Assembly (NCBI GenBank): GCA_028280485.1 | Contig: JANQLS010000124.1 | Span: 1-41,511, forward strand | From: Planctomycetota bacterium | Lineage (GTDB): Bacteria > Planctomycetota > UBA8108 > JACQVS01 | Direction: 5' to 3' | DNA: 41,511 nucleotides | Notes under the pieces: model-generated | What the model was told of the DNA's origin: nothing | Seen by the model: only the letters and a program-made list of their open reading frames with translations | Databases searched by the model: none | Made by a program: the position numbers and the translations under genes | In this document: in pieces, positions 8,194-17,423 of the stretch | How positions within the stretch are numbered: the first letter of the stretch is position 1 | Layout: the number at the start of each line of letters is the position of its first letter

Positions 8194-9633
8194 ATGGCTA
8201 TGAATTCTTCGCTTCATCAGCTTCCCCTTTCACGTCGTTCTGTTATTCAAGCCGGCTCCGTAGGTTTATTAGGGCTCAGCCTCCCTCAATTATCTCTGTT
8301 AGAAGCGAAGACACCTCCAGCAAAGAAAAAAGCTAAGTCGGTCATTTACATTTTTCTTTCAGGTGGGCTTTCCCAAATCGATAGCTTTGATATGAAACCT
8401 GAGGGCTCCACGAAATACCGTGGACCTTTCAAGCCGATCAAAACTAAAACCGATGGAATTCAAATCTGTGAACACCTCCCCCTGTTAGCTCAACAGAGTA
8501 ACCACTGGGCCATTTGCCGTTCACTCACGCATCCTTTCAATGAGCACTCGCAGGGTCATATGGTGATGCTCTCCGGGCGAAGTGATCTTCCTCCCGGCTT
8601 CAACCTCAACAAGCCTAAGCCCACGGATTGGCCCTCGATCACTTCCATCGCCAAAGAACAACTCGCCACTCAACAATCTTTGCTCCCGGTCGTTGCGCTG
8701 CCTGAAAAAATTATTCATCGCACAGGAAGAACGATCCCCGGACAGTTTGGAGGAGTGATGGGAGCACACTCAGATCCTTGGTTCTTAGAAGTTTCCAGAT
8801 TCGATGGAAATTCCTACGGTGCTTTTCCCGAGTACAACTTTCATCATCAAAAGGGAAAATTAGCCCGGCCTCAAAAGGGCTTCCAAGCTCCTCAGTTAGA
8901 ACTACCCCAAGGATTGAGCCGAAATCGATTCAAGCGTCGCCTCGAAGTTTTGAACTCGATCAAAAATCAACAAGAACACCTTCGAAAGCAAAAATCGGTG
9001 GCAGGCTACGAACGTTATTACCAACTCGCCGTCGATCTTTTGTCCGACCAGAAAACGCGTGAAGCCTTTGATCTTTCAAAAGTACCTGAAGAAAAATTAA
9101 AGCGGTACGGGAAGAACTCGTTTGGCTGGTCGCTATTGATGGCTCGTCAATTAGTAGAAGCCGGAGTGCGATTAGTTCAAGTTAACTTAGGTAACAACGA
9201 AACCTGGGATACTCACGTCAATGCATTTCACAACTTAAAGAATTTTTTATTTCCTCCGACCGATCAAGCCGTGAGTGCTCTACTAGAAGATTTAGTTCAA
9301 TCCGACTTACTCGAAGACACTCTTGTCGTTATGGCCGGGGAATTTGGTCGAACGCCAAGGATCTTCAGCATCGGTAAGGGTAATCCTCCGGGGAGAGATC
9401 ATTGGGGTCCCGTTCAAACCGTTTGGTTTGCAGGCGGAGGCGTTCGAGGAGGAACAGTCATCGGAAGCTCAGACAAAGACGGTGGCCTTCCCAAGGATGA
9501 TCCACAAAAACCTGAGAACTTCGCCTCCACCATTTATGAAGCCTTAGGAATTCCTCGCTCAGCCCATTGGAATCAAGTAGGTGGCCGGCCGCATCCCGTC
9601 TATCGCGCTGAACCAATACCGGGATTGCTTTAA
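8194..9633 (+). CDS. DUF1501 family protein (Tat-exported, sulfatase-like fold)
   Basis: The product is 479 aa. The Tat signal SRRSVIQAGSVGLLGLSLP occupies residues 13-31. The core matches the planctomycete DUF1501 family: IFLSGGLSQIDSFDMKPEG, WDTHVNAFHNLKNF, VVMAGEFGRTPR, GRDHWGPVQTVWFAGGGVRGG and a closing GGRPHPVY. The family is related to alkaline-phosphatase/sulfatase folds, but the substrate is unknown. Members usually sit beside a DUF1549/DUF1553 (PSD1) gene. This one is alone, unlike the second copy at 14575. In-frame ATGs at 8194 and 8200 are equally plausible. An imperfect hairpin (TTGATTC ... GAATCAA, about 9650-9680) lies downstream without a T-run. Confidence 0.88.
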   Translation: MAMNSSLHQLPLSRRSVIQAGSVGLLGLSLPQLSLLEAKTPPAKKKAKSVIYIFLSGGLSQIDSFDMKPEGSTKYRGPFKPIKTKTDGIQICEHLPLLAQQSNHWAICRSLTHPFNEHSQGHMVMLSGRSDLPPGFNLNKPKPTDWPSITSIAKEQLATQQSLLPVVALPEKIIHRTGRTIPGQFGGVMGAHSDPWFLEVSRFDGNSYGAFPEYNFHHQKGKLARPQKGFQAPQLELPQGLSRNRFKRRLEVLNSIKNQQEHLRKQKSVAGYERYYQLAVDLLSDQKTREAFDLSKVPEEKLKRYGKNSFGWSLLMARQLVEAGVRLVQVNLGNNETWDTHVNAFHNLKNFLFPPTDQAVSALLEDLVQSDLLEDTLVVMAGEFGRTPRIFSIGKGNPPGRDHWGPVQTVWFAGGGVRGGTVIGSSDKDGGLPKDDPQKPENFASTIYEALGIPRSAHWNQVGGRPHPVYRAEPIPGLL

Positions 9634-9765
9634 GAAAAGTTTTTTCCTATTGATTCAACCTAAAGGAATTGGAATCAACGCTTGAAGCTTCCTCTCTTTC
9701 CTATATGATTCCACCTCGCCGATGATTTTGATGCTCTATTCTCATTTTGACTAAGAGGAATCCCG

Positions 9766-10266
9766 ATGCTTGAGTTTTTACTCGCGGAATTGAAGAAAGA
9801 AACCAAAGCTACTTTAAGACTTATTCAAGCCCTTCCTGATGACCAACTTTCCTGGAAACCACACGAAAAGTCCTTTTCACTGGGTGGATTAGCTCTTCAT
9901 ATGGCTCAATCATTAGAGAGTGTTTTAAAGTTCATCGAAGCCGGTATCTTAGCTCACGAAGATATGAGCTTTGATTTCCCTGAAGCCGAATCAAAAGACC
10001 AAATCCTAAAAACATTTGAAGAAAACGCCGAGCAAGCCCGAACAACTCTTGAGTCTTGGGGGGAAGAGGGCTTATTAGAGAAGTGGAAATTTACTAAGGG
10101 AGGAGAAACCTTAAGTGAGATTCCTCGTGCGATGATTCTGAGGACTGTTTTTTTCAACCACCTCTATCATCATCGGGGACAGTTAACCGTTTATTTAAGA
10201 TTGTTAGACGTCCCCGTACCTTCGATCTACGGGCCGACATCGGATGTTGATCCTTACGATCGGTAA
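9766..10266 (+). CDS. DinB-family protein
   Basis: The product is 166 aa, the usual family length. The four-helix DinB/YfiT-like fold is suggested by QALPDDQLSWKPHEKSFSLG near the N terminus, His45 in LALHMAQ, and the C-terminal metal-site helix FFNHLYHHRGQLTVYLR (His132, His135/136). The family includes metal-dependent, thiol-linked transferases and many members of unknown activity induced by DNA damage in Bacillus. ATG 9766 has AGAGGAAT just upstream. It is convergent with the histidine kinase gene, 5 bp apart. The closing motif GPTSDVDPYDR is common in DinB proteins. The specific substrate cannot be inferred. Confidence 0.85.
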   Translation: MLEFLLAELKKETKATLRLIQALPDDQLSWKPHEKSFSLGGLALHMAQSLESVLKFIEAGILAHEDMSFDFPEAESKDQILKTFEENAEQARTTLESWGEEGLLEKWKFTKGGETLSEIPRAMILRTVFFNHLYHHRGQLTVYLRLLDVPVPSIYGPTSDVDPYDR

Positions 10267-10271
10267 AACGA

Positions 10272-11363
10272 TTAACAAATCAGGGAGGATTCTTTATTCA
10301 AACACGATTCAGGAAGAGATAAACAAAGGGTGGCCCCACGTCCGAGACCATCACTTTTTGCTCTTAATACTCCCCCCATCTGCTGAGCTGCAATCACGCA
10401 GGAATGTAAACCGAAGCCGTGCCCATCTTCCTTCGTCGTGAAACCGTAATTGAAAATCTCTACGAGATGATCCGGTGATATCCCTACTCCATTGTCCGTA
10501 ACGATAAAATCAACTCCCCCTTCATCGTTTTTTTCAACCGAAAGAGTTAAGCGTGGATCATTAGGGCTGTGTTGGCGAATCGCACTTAAAGCGTTTCGAA
10601 TTAAGTTCACCAAGATCATAACAACCTTACTTCGATCCGTCAGAATCGCGCCTTCAAATTTCAAGTGAGTTTCGGAATTGACTCCTCCAAGAGAGAAAAG
10701 GGGAGAAGTTAAATGAAGGGAATCATTAATGATTTCTTCAATCAAGGTAGTTTCTATCCTGCCGCCAAGCTTGGCACTTCTTTGTTGGCTACTGACGATT
10801 TGTTTTAAATGATCAATCGATTTGTTTAAGGAATGAATTGTACTAACTAATTCTTCTTTTTGACCCAACAGCAACTTATCAAGGCGCCCTAAATACTCAG
10901 GAATTAGTTTTCCTCGTTGATCCTTTAACAAAACCATTTCCGTAGCATTTAAATCTTTCTGGAAAAGACTTTGAAGCTTAGAAACGCCCTCGACGTTAAG
11001 TCGATGTAATTTTTCTTCAATCAATTCAGAGGTAACATTTAAAGTGGTTAGAATGTTACCTACATTATGGAGAACTCCAGTGACAAACTCCGCTTTCCCA
11101 GCTTCATGTGAAGCTTGTTGAATTCTCTTGTTTAATTTATCTCGTTCATCTTCAAGGTCAGCGCGCTCTTTAATAAAGGTTCTAAAAATCTTTCGATTAC
11201 GAATGCGTTCAATAATGAGGCCAAAAAATAAAAGGGCTGCCAGCCAAACAGAGAAGGCACCCACATCGTACTGACGGGTAAGAACCCAAATTCCCCCCAA
11301 GAGACACAGGGCTCCCCCGACCGTTAAAATCCATATGTATTTGGATGTGTTTTTCGAACTCAC
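10272..11363 (-). CDS. Membrane sensor histidine kinase
   Basis: The product is 363 aa with a GTG start at 11363 and no ATG alternative nearby. Two N-terminal membrane helices (residues about 11-28 and 36-53) enclose only a few extracytoplasmic residues, so it probably senses within or near the membrane. A coiled-coil (60-92) leads into the phospho-acceptor region FVTGVLHNVGNILTTLN with His99, the variant HNVGN H-box. The ATPase domain has an N box (NLIRNALSAIRQ), G1 (VTDNGVGI), F box (FNYGFTTKEDG), G2 (GHGFGLHS) and G3 (GRGATL). No response regulator is adjacent, so it is an orphan kinase in this window. Confidence 0.9.
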   Translation of the reverse strand: MSSKNTSKYIWILTVGGALCLLGGIWVLTRQYDVGAFSVWLAALLFFGLIIERIRNRKIFRTFIKERADLEDERDKLNKRIQQASHEAGKAEFVTGVLHNVGNILTTLNVTSELIEEKLHRLNVEGVSKLQSLFQKDLNATEMVLLKDQRGKLIPEYLGRLDKLLLGQKEELVSTIHSLNKSIDHLKQIVSSQQRSAKLGGRIETTLIEEIINDSLHLTSPLFSLGGVNSETHLKFEGAILTDRSKVVMILVNLIRNALSAIRQHSPNDPRLTLSVEKNDEGGVDFIVTDNGVGISPDHLVEIFNYGFTTKEDGHGFGLHSCVIAAQQMGGVLRAKSDGLGRGATLCLSLPESCLNKESSLIC

Positions 11364-11965
11364 GTAACCACAATATTGACTTCGACTCTTCTACCTTCTC
11401 AATGCCGGTCCGATAATCAGTCTTGAAATTAGAATCAGATGATCTAAGGAAAATCCAGCGCGACAAAACACCCGTTTAAAAGACTAACCTTTTATGTAGT
11501 AATTGACATATAGCCGAAAAAGTAGCTCATTGAGACGAACATTCATCCACGAACTTGGCAACGAGAGAGCCCTCACTGAGAATCGAAACGACCTGAATTC
11601 CAATTCAGTGGCTTAGTGACCAGTAAAATTGAAATATCGGATGTTTAAATGAGAGAGGGTGTTTTTCCCTTCGATATAACGACGATCCGATCAGACACCT
11701 CCCCTAATCGCCTTGAAAGCCGCCCTATCCACCGCCACAAGCCATTATATAATAAAGACTTGAAGAACCCTCCCGATCCAGCGTTACTTCCTCTCTCCAA
11801 CGGTGTTTCAACTATTGGAAAAGAGATTTATACTGATGGGGTTCACTGAGTTCTTCAATTTTAGGGCACTTTAAAGTGCACTGACCGACTTCATTTAGAA
11901 CTCTTGCAACACCCCATTTAGGCGCGCAATTCCGAGACCTTAGATCCGATCGGGTCTCCCTATCC
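11364..11965. promoter_or_regulatory. Divergent intergenic region with palindromes
   Basis: This 602-bp gap between divergent genes holds no convincing ORF. Two structures stand out near its right end. GCACTTTAAAGTGC at 11866-11879 is a perfect 14-bp palindrome about 87 bp before the next start, a possible operator. At 11934-11958 GAGACC and GGTCTC pair around a 13-nt loop, ending 7 nt before the ATG at 11966 where no Shine-Dalgarno sequence is visible. That hairpin could influence translation. No promoter was identified confidently. Confidence 0.4.
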
Positions 11966-14551
11966 ATGAACCCCAAAAGATTCATGACAAAACTTTCAGT
12001 TCACCTTCGCTATTTCATCCTCTTCATCTTCGCAGCTTTGGCTGGGTTGGGTTTCTCGACGAACTCCGCTCTGACGGCTAAGGAGAAGTCCCCTCTTAAA
12101 ATCTCTCAGGCCGACTTAGCCTTCTTTGAAAAGAAAGTTCGTCCATTACTTTCTCAAAGATGTTATTCGTGCCACTCAGAGCGAGGGAAACAACGAGGTT
12201 CACTCAGCCTTGACACTCGAGATGGAGTTTTGATGGGCGGTGATTCGGGCCCTGCCATCATTCCGGGTGAACCCGAAGAGAGCCTGTTGATCAAAGCGGT
12301 TTCTTACAAAGAAAAGAAACTTAAAATGCCTCCGAAAGATAAATTGGAGGCAAACGAAGTCGCCATCCTCAAAGAATGGATTCGAAGAGGAGCGCCTGAC
12401 CCTCGAGTTTCTACAGCTAAGAAATCTCCTCACCGTGAGATTAACTACGAAGAGGGAAAAGAATTTTGGTCGTTTAAAAAGTTGAGAGGATCAGAAATCC
12501 CTCAGCCCAAAAATAACGAATGGTCCTGGAGCGCCATCGATAAGTTTGTTCTGAATCGATTAGAAGAAAAAGGATTAGCTCCGCTTGAGAACGCTCAACC
12601 TCACGATCTCATCCGTAGGCTCAGCTTTGACCTCACCGGCCTTCCGCCATCAAAAAAGCATATCGAATCGTTCAATAAAGATTCTAGCCAAAAGAACTTG
12701 GCAACCATCGTCGATGAGCTATTAGTCTCTAAACAATTTGGTGAACGATGGGGAAGGCATTGGTTAGACCTAGCTCGTTATGCCGAATCGACGGGTCGAA
12801 CTCGAAACTACCCCTATCCCTTTGCTTGGCGTTATCGAGATTATGTCATTCAGTCTTACAACGAAGATAAGCCGTACGACCAGTTCGTTCGAGAACAGGT
12901 TGCCGGAGATTTACTCCCGACCGAAAAAGAGGACGAAAAAGCTGAAAATCTTGTCGCTACTGGATTCTTAGCTCTAAGCCCCCTCGACCTTAATGAGCGT
13001 AATCGTCGTAAATTTATGATGGATATCATCGATGAGCAAATCGATGTTTTAAGTCAATCCGTACTGGGGCTGACGATCAGTTGCGCACGTTGCCACGACC
13101 ATAAATTTGATCCCATCGCGCAGAAAGATTACTACGCTCTCGCCGGCTTCTTTATGAGCACAGAACCTTTGCTCGGTTACGGGGCCCGTGCTGGCGGCGG
13201 TAATAAGCTTCAGAACTCACTGCTTCTGTCTCTTCCTCTTAAAGAAGGAGAAGAAGCGAAGAAAGATTCAGCGCCCAAAGTTGAACCCAATCCTAGGATT
13301 GCTCGCCAAAGAAGAAACATTCAAAATCAACTCGAGAAAGCAGAAGAAAAGACGAGAGAACTTCGTAAGGAATTCGCTATTTCTCGTTCGAGAAGAAGGC
13401 CCAAAAACGCGAGACGGCCTGAAGATATTCAAACTGAAATCGGAAGGGTTCGAAGGACGATTCGTAACTTAGAACAACGCCTTGAAAGATTCCAACCTTC
13501 ACCAGCAACCTTAGGACCGTTAGCGATGGGGCTGAGAGATCGTCGACAGCCCATCGATTGCCGCATCAACATTCGCGGTGACGCCAATAAGCTCGGCGAC
13601 AAAGTAGGTCGCGACATCCCCACCGTTCTCAAAGAAGAAGACTTCGCCATCGAAGAGAGCAAACTCGAAGAATCGAGCGGAAGATTAGAACTCGCTTATT
13701 GGCTAACCGACACTGAAAATCCCCTCACTGCGAGAGTTTATTCGAATCGAATTTGGCACCATCTCTTCGGCCGAGGCTTAGTTCGAACGGTAGACAACTT
13801 TGGTAAAACAGGAGAGCAACCTACTCATCCTGAACTTCTCGATTACTTAGCGAGAACCTTGATCTCGAATGGTTGGTCGACAAAGAAAACGATTCGTCAA
13901 ATCGTCTTGAGTCGAACTTACCAATTAGCATCGATTGCTAAAGGAAATCAAACTGAGACTGATCCCGGTAACCTCTTCCTCTGGCGACAAAACCAACGTC
14001 GATTAGAAGCGGAAGCTATCCGCGACAGCTTACTTTCCATCAGCGGACAAATCCTCCTCGATCCTCCGAAGCAAGGTTCCCCCGTACTCAATTTACCTCG
14101 AGGCGAAATCCGCTTAGGAACCAACCAAAGAGGCGGCCGCAGCTTGCGCTTCAACCCGAACCACCGGACGGTTTACCTGCCCATCGTACGAAGCTTTGTT
14201 CCTGAGTTCTTGGAAGTCTTTGACTTCCCCGATCCGACCTTGGTCAAAGGGCAACGCGATGTTACTACTGTTCCGACTCAGGCCTTATTCTTGTTGAATA
14301 ATCCTTTCGTAAAAGAATGCTCAGATCGAACAGCTAAAATCATCTTGGGCGCCACCAAAGATGATAAAAATAAAGCCATCGATCTCTCCTTCAGTAAAAT
14401 CTTTGCGAGAAAAGCCACGAACGCTGAACGTGAAGCACTCATCAAATATTTGGATCAACTCAATCAGCAAAATGATTCAAACCTCGAGCAGAGTTGGTCT
14501 CGAGTCATCCACTCTCTCTTCGCCAGTTCAGAGTTTAGGTATTTAAATTAG
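11966..14551 (+). CDS. Cytochrome c-like/DUF1549/DUF1553 (PSD1-type) exported protein
   Basis: The product is 861 aa with an N-terminal membrane/signal segment (YFILFIFAALAGLGF). A planctomycete cytochrome C-like domain (PSCyt1) spans about residues 45-140, with CYSCH at 66-70 as a predicted heme-c site and MPPKDKL as the distal region. DUF1549 (about 175-400) includes FGERWGRHWLDLARYAES and a second CxxCH motif (CARCHDHKFDPI, from residue 373). A highly charged coiled segment (about 445-505) precedes DUF1553 (about 560-840), with ARVYSNRIWHHLFGRGLV and VLSRTYQLAS. These proteins are abundant in planctomycetes, where they are paired with DUF1501 proteins. Suggested roles in carbohydrate or sulfated-polymer use are unproven. 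The partner gene follows at 14575. Confidence 0.92.
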   Translation: MNPKRFMTKLSVHLRYFILFIFAALAGLGFSTNSALTAKEKSPLKISQADLAFFEKKVRPLLSQRCYSCHSERGKQRGSLSLDTRDGVLMGGDSGPAIIPGEPEESLLIKAVSYKEKKLKMPPKDKLEANEVAILKEWIRRGAPDPRVSTAKKSPHREINYEEGKEFWSFKKLRGSEIPQPKNNEWSWSAIDKFVLNRLEEKGLAPLENAQPHDLIRRLSFDLTGLPPSKKHIESFNKDSSQKNLATIVDELLVSKQFGERWGRHWLDLARYAESTGRTRNYPYPFAWRYRDYVIQSYNEDKPYDQFVREQVAGDLLPTEKEDEKAENLVATGFLALSPLDLNERNRRKFMMDIIDEQIDVLSQSVLGLTISCARCHDHKFDPIAQKDYYALAGFFMSTEPLLGYGARAGGGNKLQNSLLLSLPLKEGEEAKKDSAPKVEPNPRIARQRRNIQNQLEKAEEKTRELRKEFAISRSRRRPKNARRPEDIQTEIGRVRRTIRNLEQRLERFQPSPATLGPLAMGLRDRRQPIDCRINIRGDANKLGDKVGRDIPTVLKEEDFAIEESKLEESSGRLELAYWLTDTENPLTARVYSNRIWHHLFGRGLVRTVDNFGKTGEQPTHPELLDYLARTLISNGWSTKKTIRQIVLSRTYQLASIAKGNQTETDPGNLFLWRQNQRRLEAEAIRDSLLSISGQILLDPPKQGSPVLNLPRGEIRLGTNQRGGRSLRFNPNHRTVYLPIVRSFVPEFLEVFDFPDPTLVKGQRDVTTVPTQALFLLNNPFVKECSDRTAKIILGATKDDKNKAIDLSFSKIFARKATNAEREALIKYLDQLNQQNDSNLEQSWSRVIHSLFASSEFRYLN

Positions 14552-14574
14552 TAATTAATTTGGAAAACAATTCC

Positions 14575-15924
14575 ATGATTCTGTCACGACGCTCACTTCT
14601 CAAGTCATCCGCCTGTGGATTTGGTTACCTCGCTCTTAAGGGCCTCCTCGCGGAAGAAGCAAAAAAAGATTATCGAAGCCCCCTCGCACCTCGCCTTCCT
14701 CACGGTAAGGCTCGTGCCAAGCGCGTGATCTTTTTGTTCATGCAAGGAGGACCTTCTCACGTCGACACTTTCGACTACAAGCCCAAGCTCCAAACGGCGG
14801 GTGAGAGCAAAAGAAATCGTCTCTTAGCATCTCCTTGGAAGTTTGACCGTCACGGTCAAAGTGGTTTACCGATTTCGGAACTGTTTCCTCACTTAGCAAG
14901 ACATGCCGATGATCTTTGCTTGCTCAACGGGATGCACACCGACAATCCTGCACACCCTCAAGCAACCGTCATGCTCCACACTGGAAGCATCAACTTTGTG
15001 CGCCCCTCACTGGGTGCGTGGACGGTTTACGGCTTGGGAACTGAGAATCAAGACCTCCCTGGCTTTGTTACTTTGAATCCCCTCAATCGCCTTGGCGGAG
15101 CACAAAACTACGGTAGTGCCTTCTTGCCGGCAACTTTCCAGGGAACGCCACTTGCGAGCCGCGGTTCCAGCAATATGGAAATTCCCAACCTTAAGAATCG
15201 CGACCTCAGCCGACAGGAACAACGTCAGCAGCTAAATTTCCTTCAGTCGTTAAACCAAGATTTTAAAGACCGATCGGGAGATAACTCACAGCTCGACGCG
15301 GTGATCGATTCTTATGAATTAGCTTACCGCATGCAAGCCGCTCTACCGGAAACCTTGAACTTGAAAAGCGAAACTGAAAAGACGCTCAAAATGTATGGTA
15401 TCGGAGAACGAGCCACACAAAATTTTGGTGTCCAATGTTTAATTGCTCGACGTTTAGCCGAATCTGGAGTTCGTTTTATCCAGCTCAACCACAACGGTTG
15501 GGACCAACACAATAATCTCCAACAACGACTTTCTAGCAACTGCAGCGCGATCGACCAACCCATCGCAGGATTGATTCAAGATCTCAAACAACGAGGCTTA
15601 CTCGATGAAACCTTGATTGTTTGGGGTGGCGAATTTGGACGGACACCTGCCGCTCAAGACTCTAAAATGAATGGGCGTCGTCACAATAATCGTGGCTATA
15701 CGATGTGGATGGCAGGAGGGGGAGTCAAAGGCGGTATCCGCCACGGAGCAACCGATGAAATTGGTGATACCGCAGTCCAGGGTAAAGTTCACACTCACGA
15801 CCTTCACGCAACGATTCTTCATCTACTCGGCTTAGATCACGAAAAGTTAACTTATCGCTACGCCGGCAGAGACTTTAGATTGACGGATGTTTACGGTGAC
15901 ATCGTCACAGACATCGTCAGCTAA
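14575..15924 (+). CDS. DUF1501 family protein, partner of the upstream PSD1 gene
   Basis: The product is about 449 aa. ATG 14575 is preferred over an in-frame TTG at 14560 because it places the Tat signal SRRSLLKSSACGFGYLALKG at the N terminus. Family motifs are RVIFLFMQGGPSHVDTFDYK, DNPAHPQATVMLHTGS, VRFIQLNHNGWDQHNNL, LIVWGGEFGRTP, GRRHNNRGYTMWMAGGGVKGG and HTHDLHATILHLLGLDHEKL. It lies 23 bp after the DUF1549/DUF1553 gene in the same direction. This is the typical two-gene arrangement, probably co-transcribed and ending at the terminator at 16001. Twin-arginine export suggests folding, possibly with cofactor loading, before export. Substrate unknown. Confidence 0.92.
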   Translation: MILSRRSLLKSSACGFGYLALKGLLAEEAKKDYRSPLAPRLPHGKARAKRVIFLFMQGGPSHVDTFDYKPKLQTAGESKRNRLLASPWKFDRHGQSGLPISELFPHLARHADDLCLLNGMHTDNPAHPQATVMLHTGSINFVRPSLGAWTVYGLGTENQDLPGFVTLNPLNRLGGAQNYGSAFLPATFQGTPLASRGSSNMEIPNLKNRDLSRQEQRQQLNFLQSLNQDFKDRSGDNSQLDAVIDSYELAYRMQAALPETLNLKSETEKTLKMYGIGERATQNFGVQCLIARRLAESGVRFIQLNHNGWDQHNNLQQRLSSNCSAIDQPIAGLIQDLKQRGLLDETLIVWGGEFGRTPAAQDSKMNGRRHNNRGYTMWMAGGGVKGGIRHGATDEIGDTAVQGKVHTHDLHATILHLLGLDHEKLTYRYAGRDFRLTDVYGDIVTDIVS

Positions 15925-16000
15925 GAGGGTAGCTCCAAATTTGATCTGAGAGTAATTTCTTTCTTAAAAAAGTCGTTCATAGAGCAATAAAGTATATACT

Positions 16001-16039
16001 TACGAGCACATCCCAGTCGGGTGTGCTCGTATTTTTTTT
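16001..16039 (+). terminator. Intrinsic terminator of the PSD1-DUF1501 operon
   Basis: TACGAGCACA at 16001-16010 pairs perfectly with TGTGCTCGTA at 16022-16031, with further partial pairing inside (TCCC/GGG), and eight T residues follow at once. It lies 77 nt after the stop codon. Confidence 0.9.
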
Positions 16040-16107
16040 AAGCGATTTTAGTGATGCCACTCCAGGCCTAAACAAACGGCCTTTAACCTCAAATTCCCTG
16101 ACGTCCC

Positions 16108-16860
16108 ATGTTGCATTTCTTTAAGTTCTCAGAAGACATCCCCAATCCGGTTGCTGCTCGCCCCATCTATAAATCGGGTCCGGTCTTGTCGGGAGCCCCC
16201 GAGGAGTGTCCCCCCCTCCGTGCTGCCAATTCGTTCGGCTGGGATATCGTCGCGGCCTTCGACATGAACTTTAAGAATAACGATGGGAATTGGGAAATTA
16301 CAAATCCGGTTGAAATCGAAAGTGATTGGGAGTTTGGTTCCACCGATCCTGATGACTCCACCGAGGGATCCCCCATCACTCAACGCAATGCTTGGTTTTG
16401 GGAAGAGGATCAAGTCCTCCCCCACGTCATTCATAAAGATGTTTATAAAGAGATTAAAAACCAAGTGAAGGTCTCAACTTTTCTCTTCATTAAAACAGAT
16501 CCAAATGAACTCCTCTATATGTGTGACCTGCCAAATCAAAAGCGCCCGTACCGAGCTTTGAGTGCACTCTTAGACACAGACTGGTACCCTGCTTCTTATC
16601 CCTGGCATTGTGTCTTAGAACTATCGGATGATGAAAAAGAGATCACCATCAAAGAGGGAACTCCTATCTGTCGACTCTACACCGTTCGAAGGGATCAATA
16701 TTTCGCTCGGGAGATGACGCCAGAAGAATTTGGAAACTTCTTCAATCGATCACAAGAGTGGTTAAAACGATACGGCAAAGGGGAGCAGGAAGACATGACG
16801 GACATCACTGGGCAGTATGTAAAGCAGCAAAAGAACTCTAGGTTTTCGGTGATATTGTAA
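16108..16860 (+). CDS. DUF6065-like hypothetical protein
   Basis: The product is 250 aa, starting at ATG 16108, with no signal peptide or membrane helix. The segment CPPLRAANSFGWDIVAAFD (about residues 32-50) resembles the opening of the DUF6065 family (cytoplasmic proteins of about 240 aa, unknown function), as does the later YPWHCVLELSDDEKEITIKEGTPICRLYTV, which reads like a small beta fold. The remainder is acidic and Trp-rich. It stands alone between a terminator and a repeat island. The family assignment is from memory of the pattern and is tentative. Confidence 0.65.
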   Translation: MLHFFKFSEDIPNPVAARPIYKSGPVLSGAPEECPPLRAANSFGWDIVAAFDMNFKNNDGNWEITNPVEIESDWEFGSTDPDDSTEGSPITQRNAWFWEEDQVLPHVIHKDVYKEIKNQVKVSTFLFIKTDPNELLYMCDLPNQKRPYRALSALLDTDWYPASYPWHCVLELSDDEKEITIKEGTPICRLYTVRRDQYFAREMTPEEFGNFFNRSQEWLKRYGKGEQEDMTDITGQYVKQQKNSRFSVIL

Positions 16861-17423
16861 ATTGTGTTTTTACTTACGTTTGATTTTGTATCGCCACCTG
16901 AAGGAACGGTTGTTCCTAAGGTTTGAAAGCCCAGCATTGCTTCGCCCAGGGAAAGGATCTTTTGAAATCATGACCAGTAGTAGCGGCAGTAAAGTTATAG
17001 TTTGCTGGATATTTAAACTTATTGAGTCGCCTGAGAGAACAATCCGGTCAAGGGCTGATGGCCCGAAACATCATAGCCCAGGGCAGAGCGAAGCGTCGCC
17101 CTGGGTAGGGAATAAGTTGCGAACGAGCCCTGTAAGGGCGGCAGTAAAACTTTAGTTTGCAGGGTGTAATTAAATTTACATAAGCTTTAAGACCGCAGCC
17201 TAGAGCGGATTAGCGTTGTCCCACCCACATGATCCTCACGTTAGGAGCTCGCTGAACGCTCGCGTGAGGAATCCGCGACCCGCCGCTTCTTCCTCACAAC
17301 CGGGCGTCAAGCCCGTAGGGTGGTTTTGAAATTCAATGACCCACCCCCTATTTTAATCTCTTAATGTGCATATAAATTTACAGACACCCAGCCAACTAAA
17401 GTTTTATTGCTACCCTACTGGGC
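16861..17423. repeat. Repeat island with several hairpins and a direct repeat
   Basis: This 563-bp gap holds no ORF worth calling. A 26-bp direct repeat (GCGGCAGTAAA + TAGTTTGC core) occurs at 16983-17008 and 17138-17163 with 22 of 26 matches. Between the copies are three hairpins: GGGC/GCCC at 17052-17064, CCCAGGGC/GCCCTGGG at 17077-17105, and GCCCT-GTA-AGGGC at 17127-17139. Further right are CCTCACG/CGTGAGG at 17234-17269 and CGGGC/GCCCG at 17301-17315. The module ending in a GCCCT..AGGGC hairpin followed by GGCAG resembles dispersed palindromic repeats I associate with planctomycete and other environmental genomes. That resemblance is recollection, not a search result. Confidence 0.6.

Noticed and set aside
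11649..11849. 66-codon frame in the divergent gap
   Set aside because: No ribosome site, low-complexity peptide, and the region looks regulatory.
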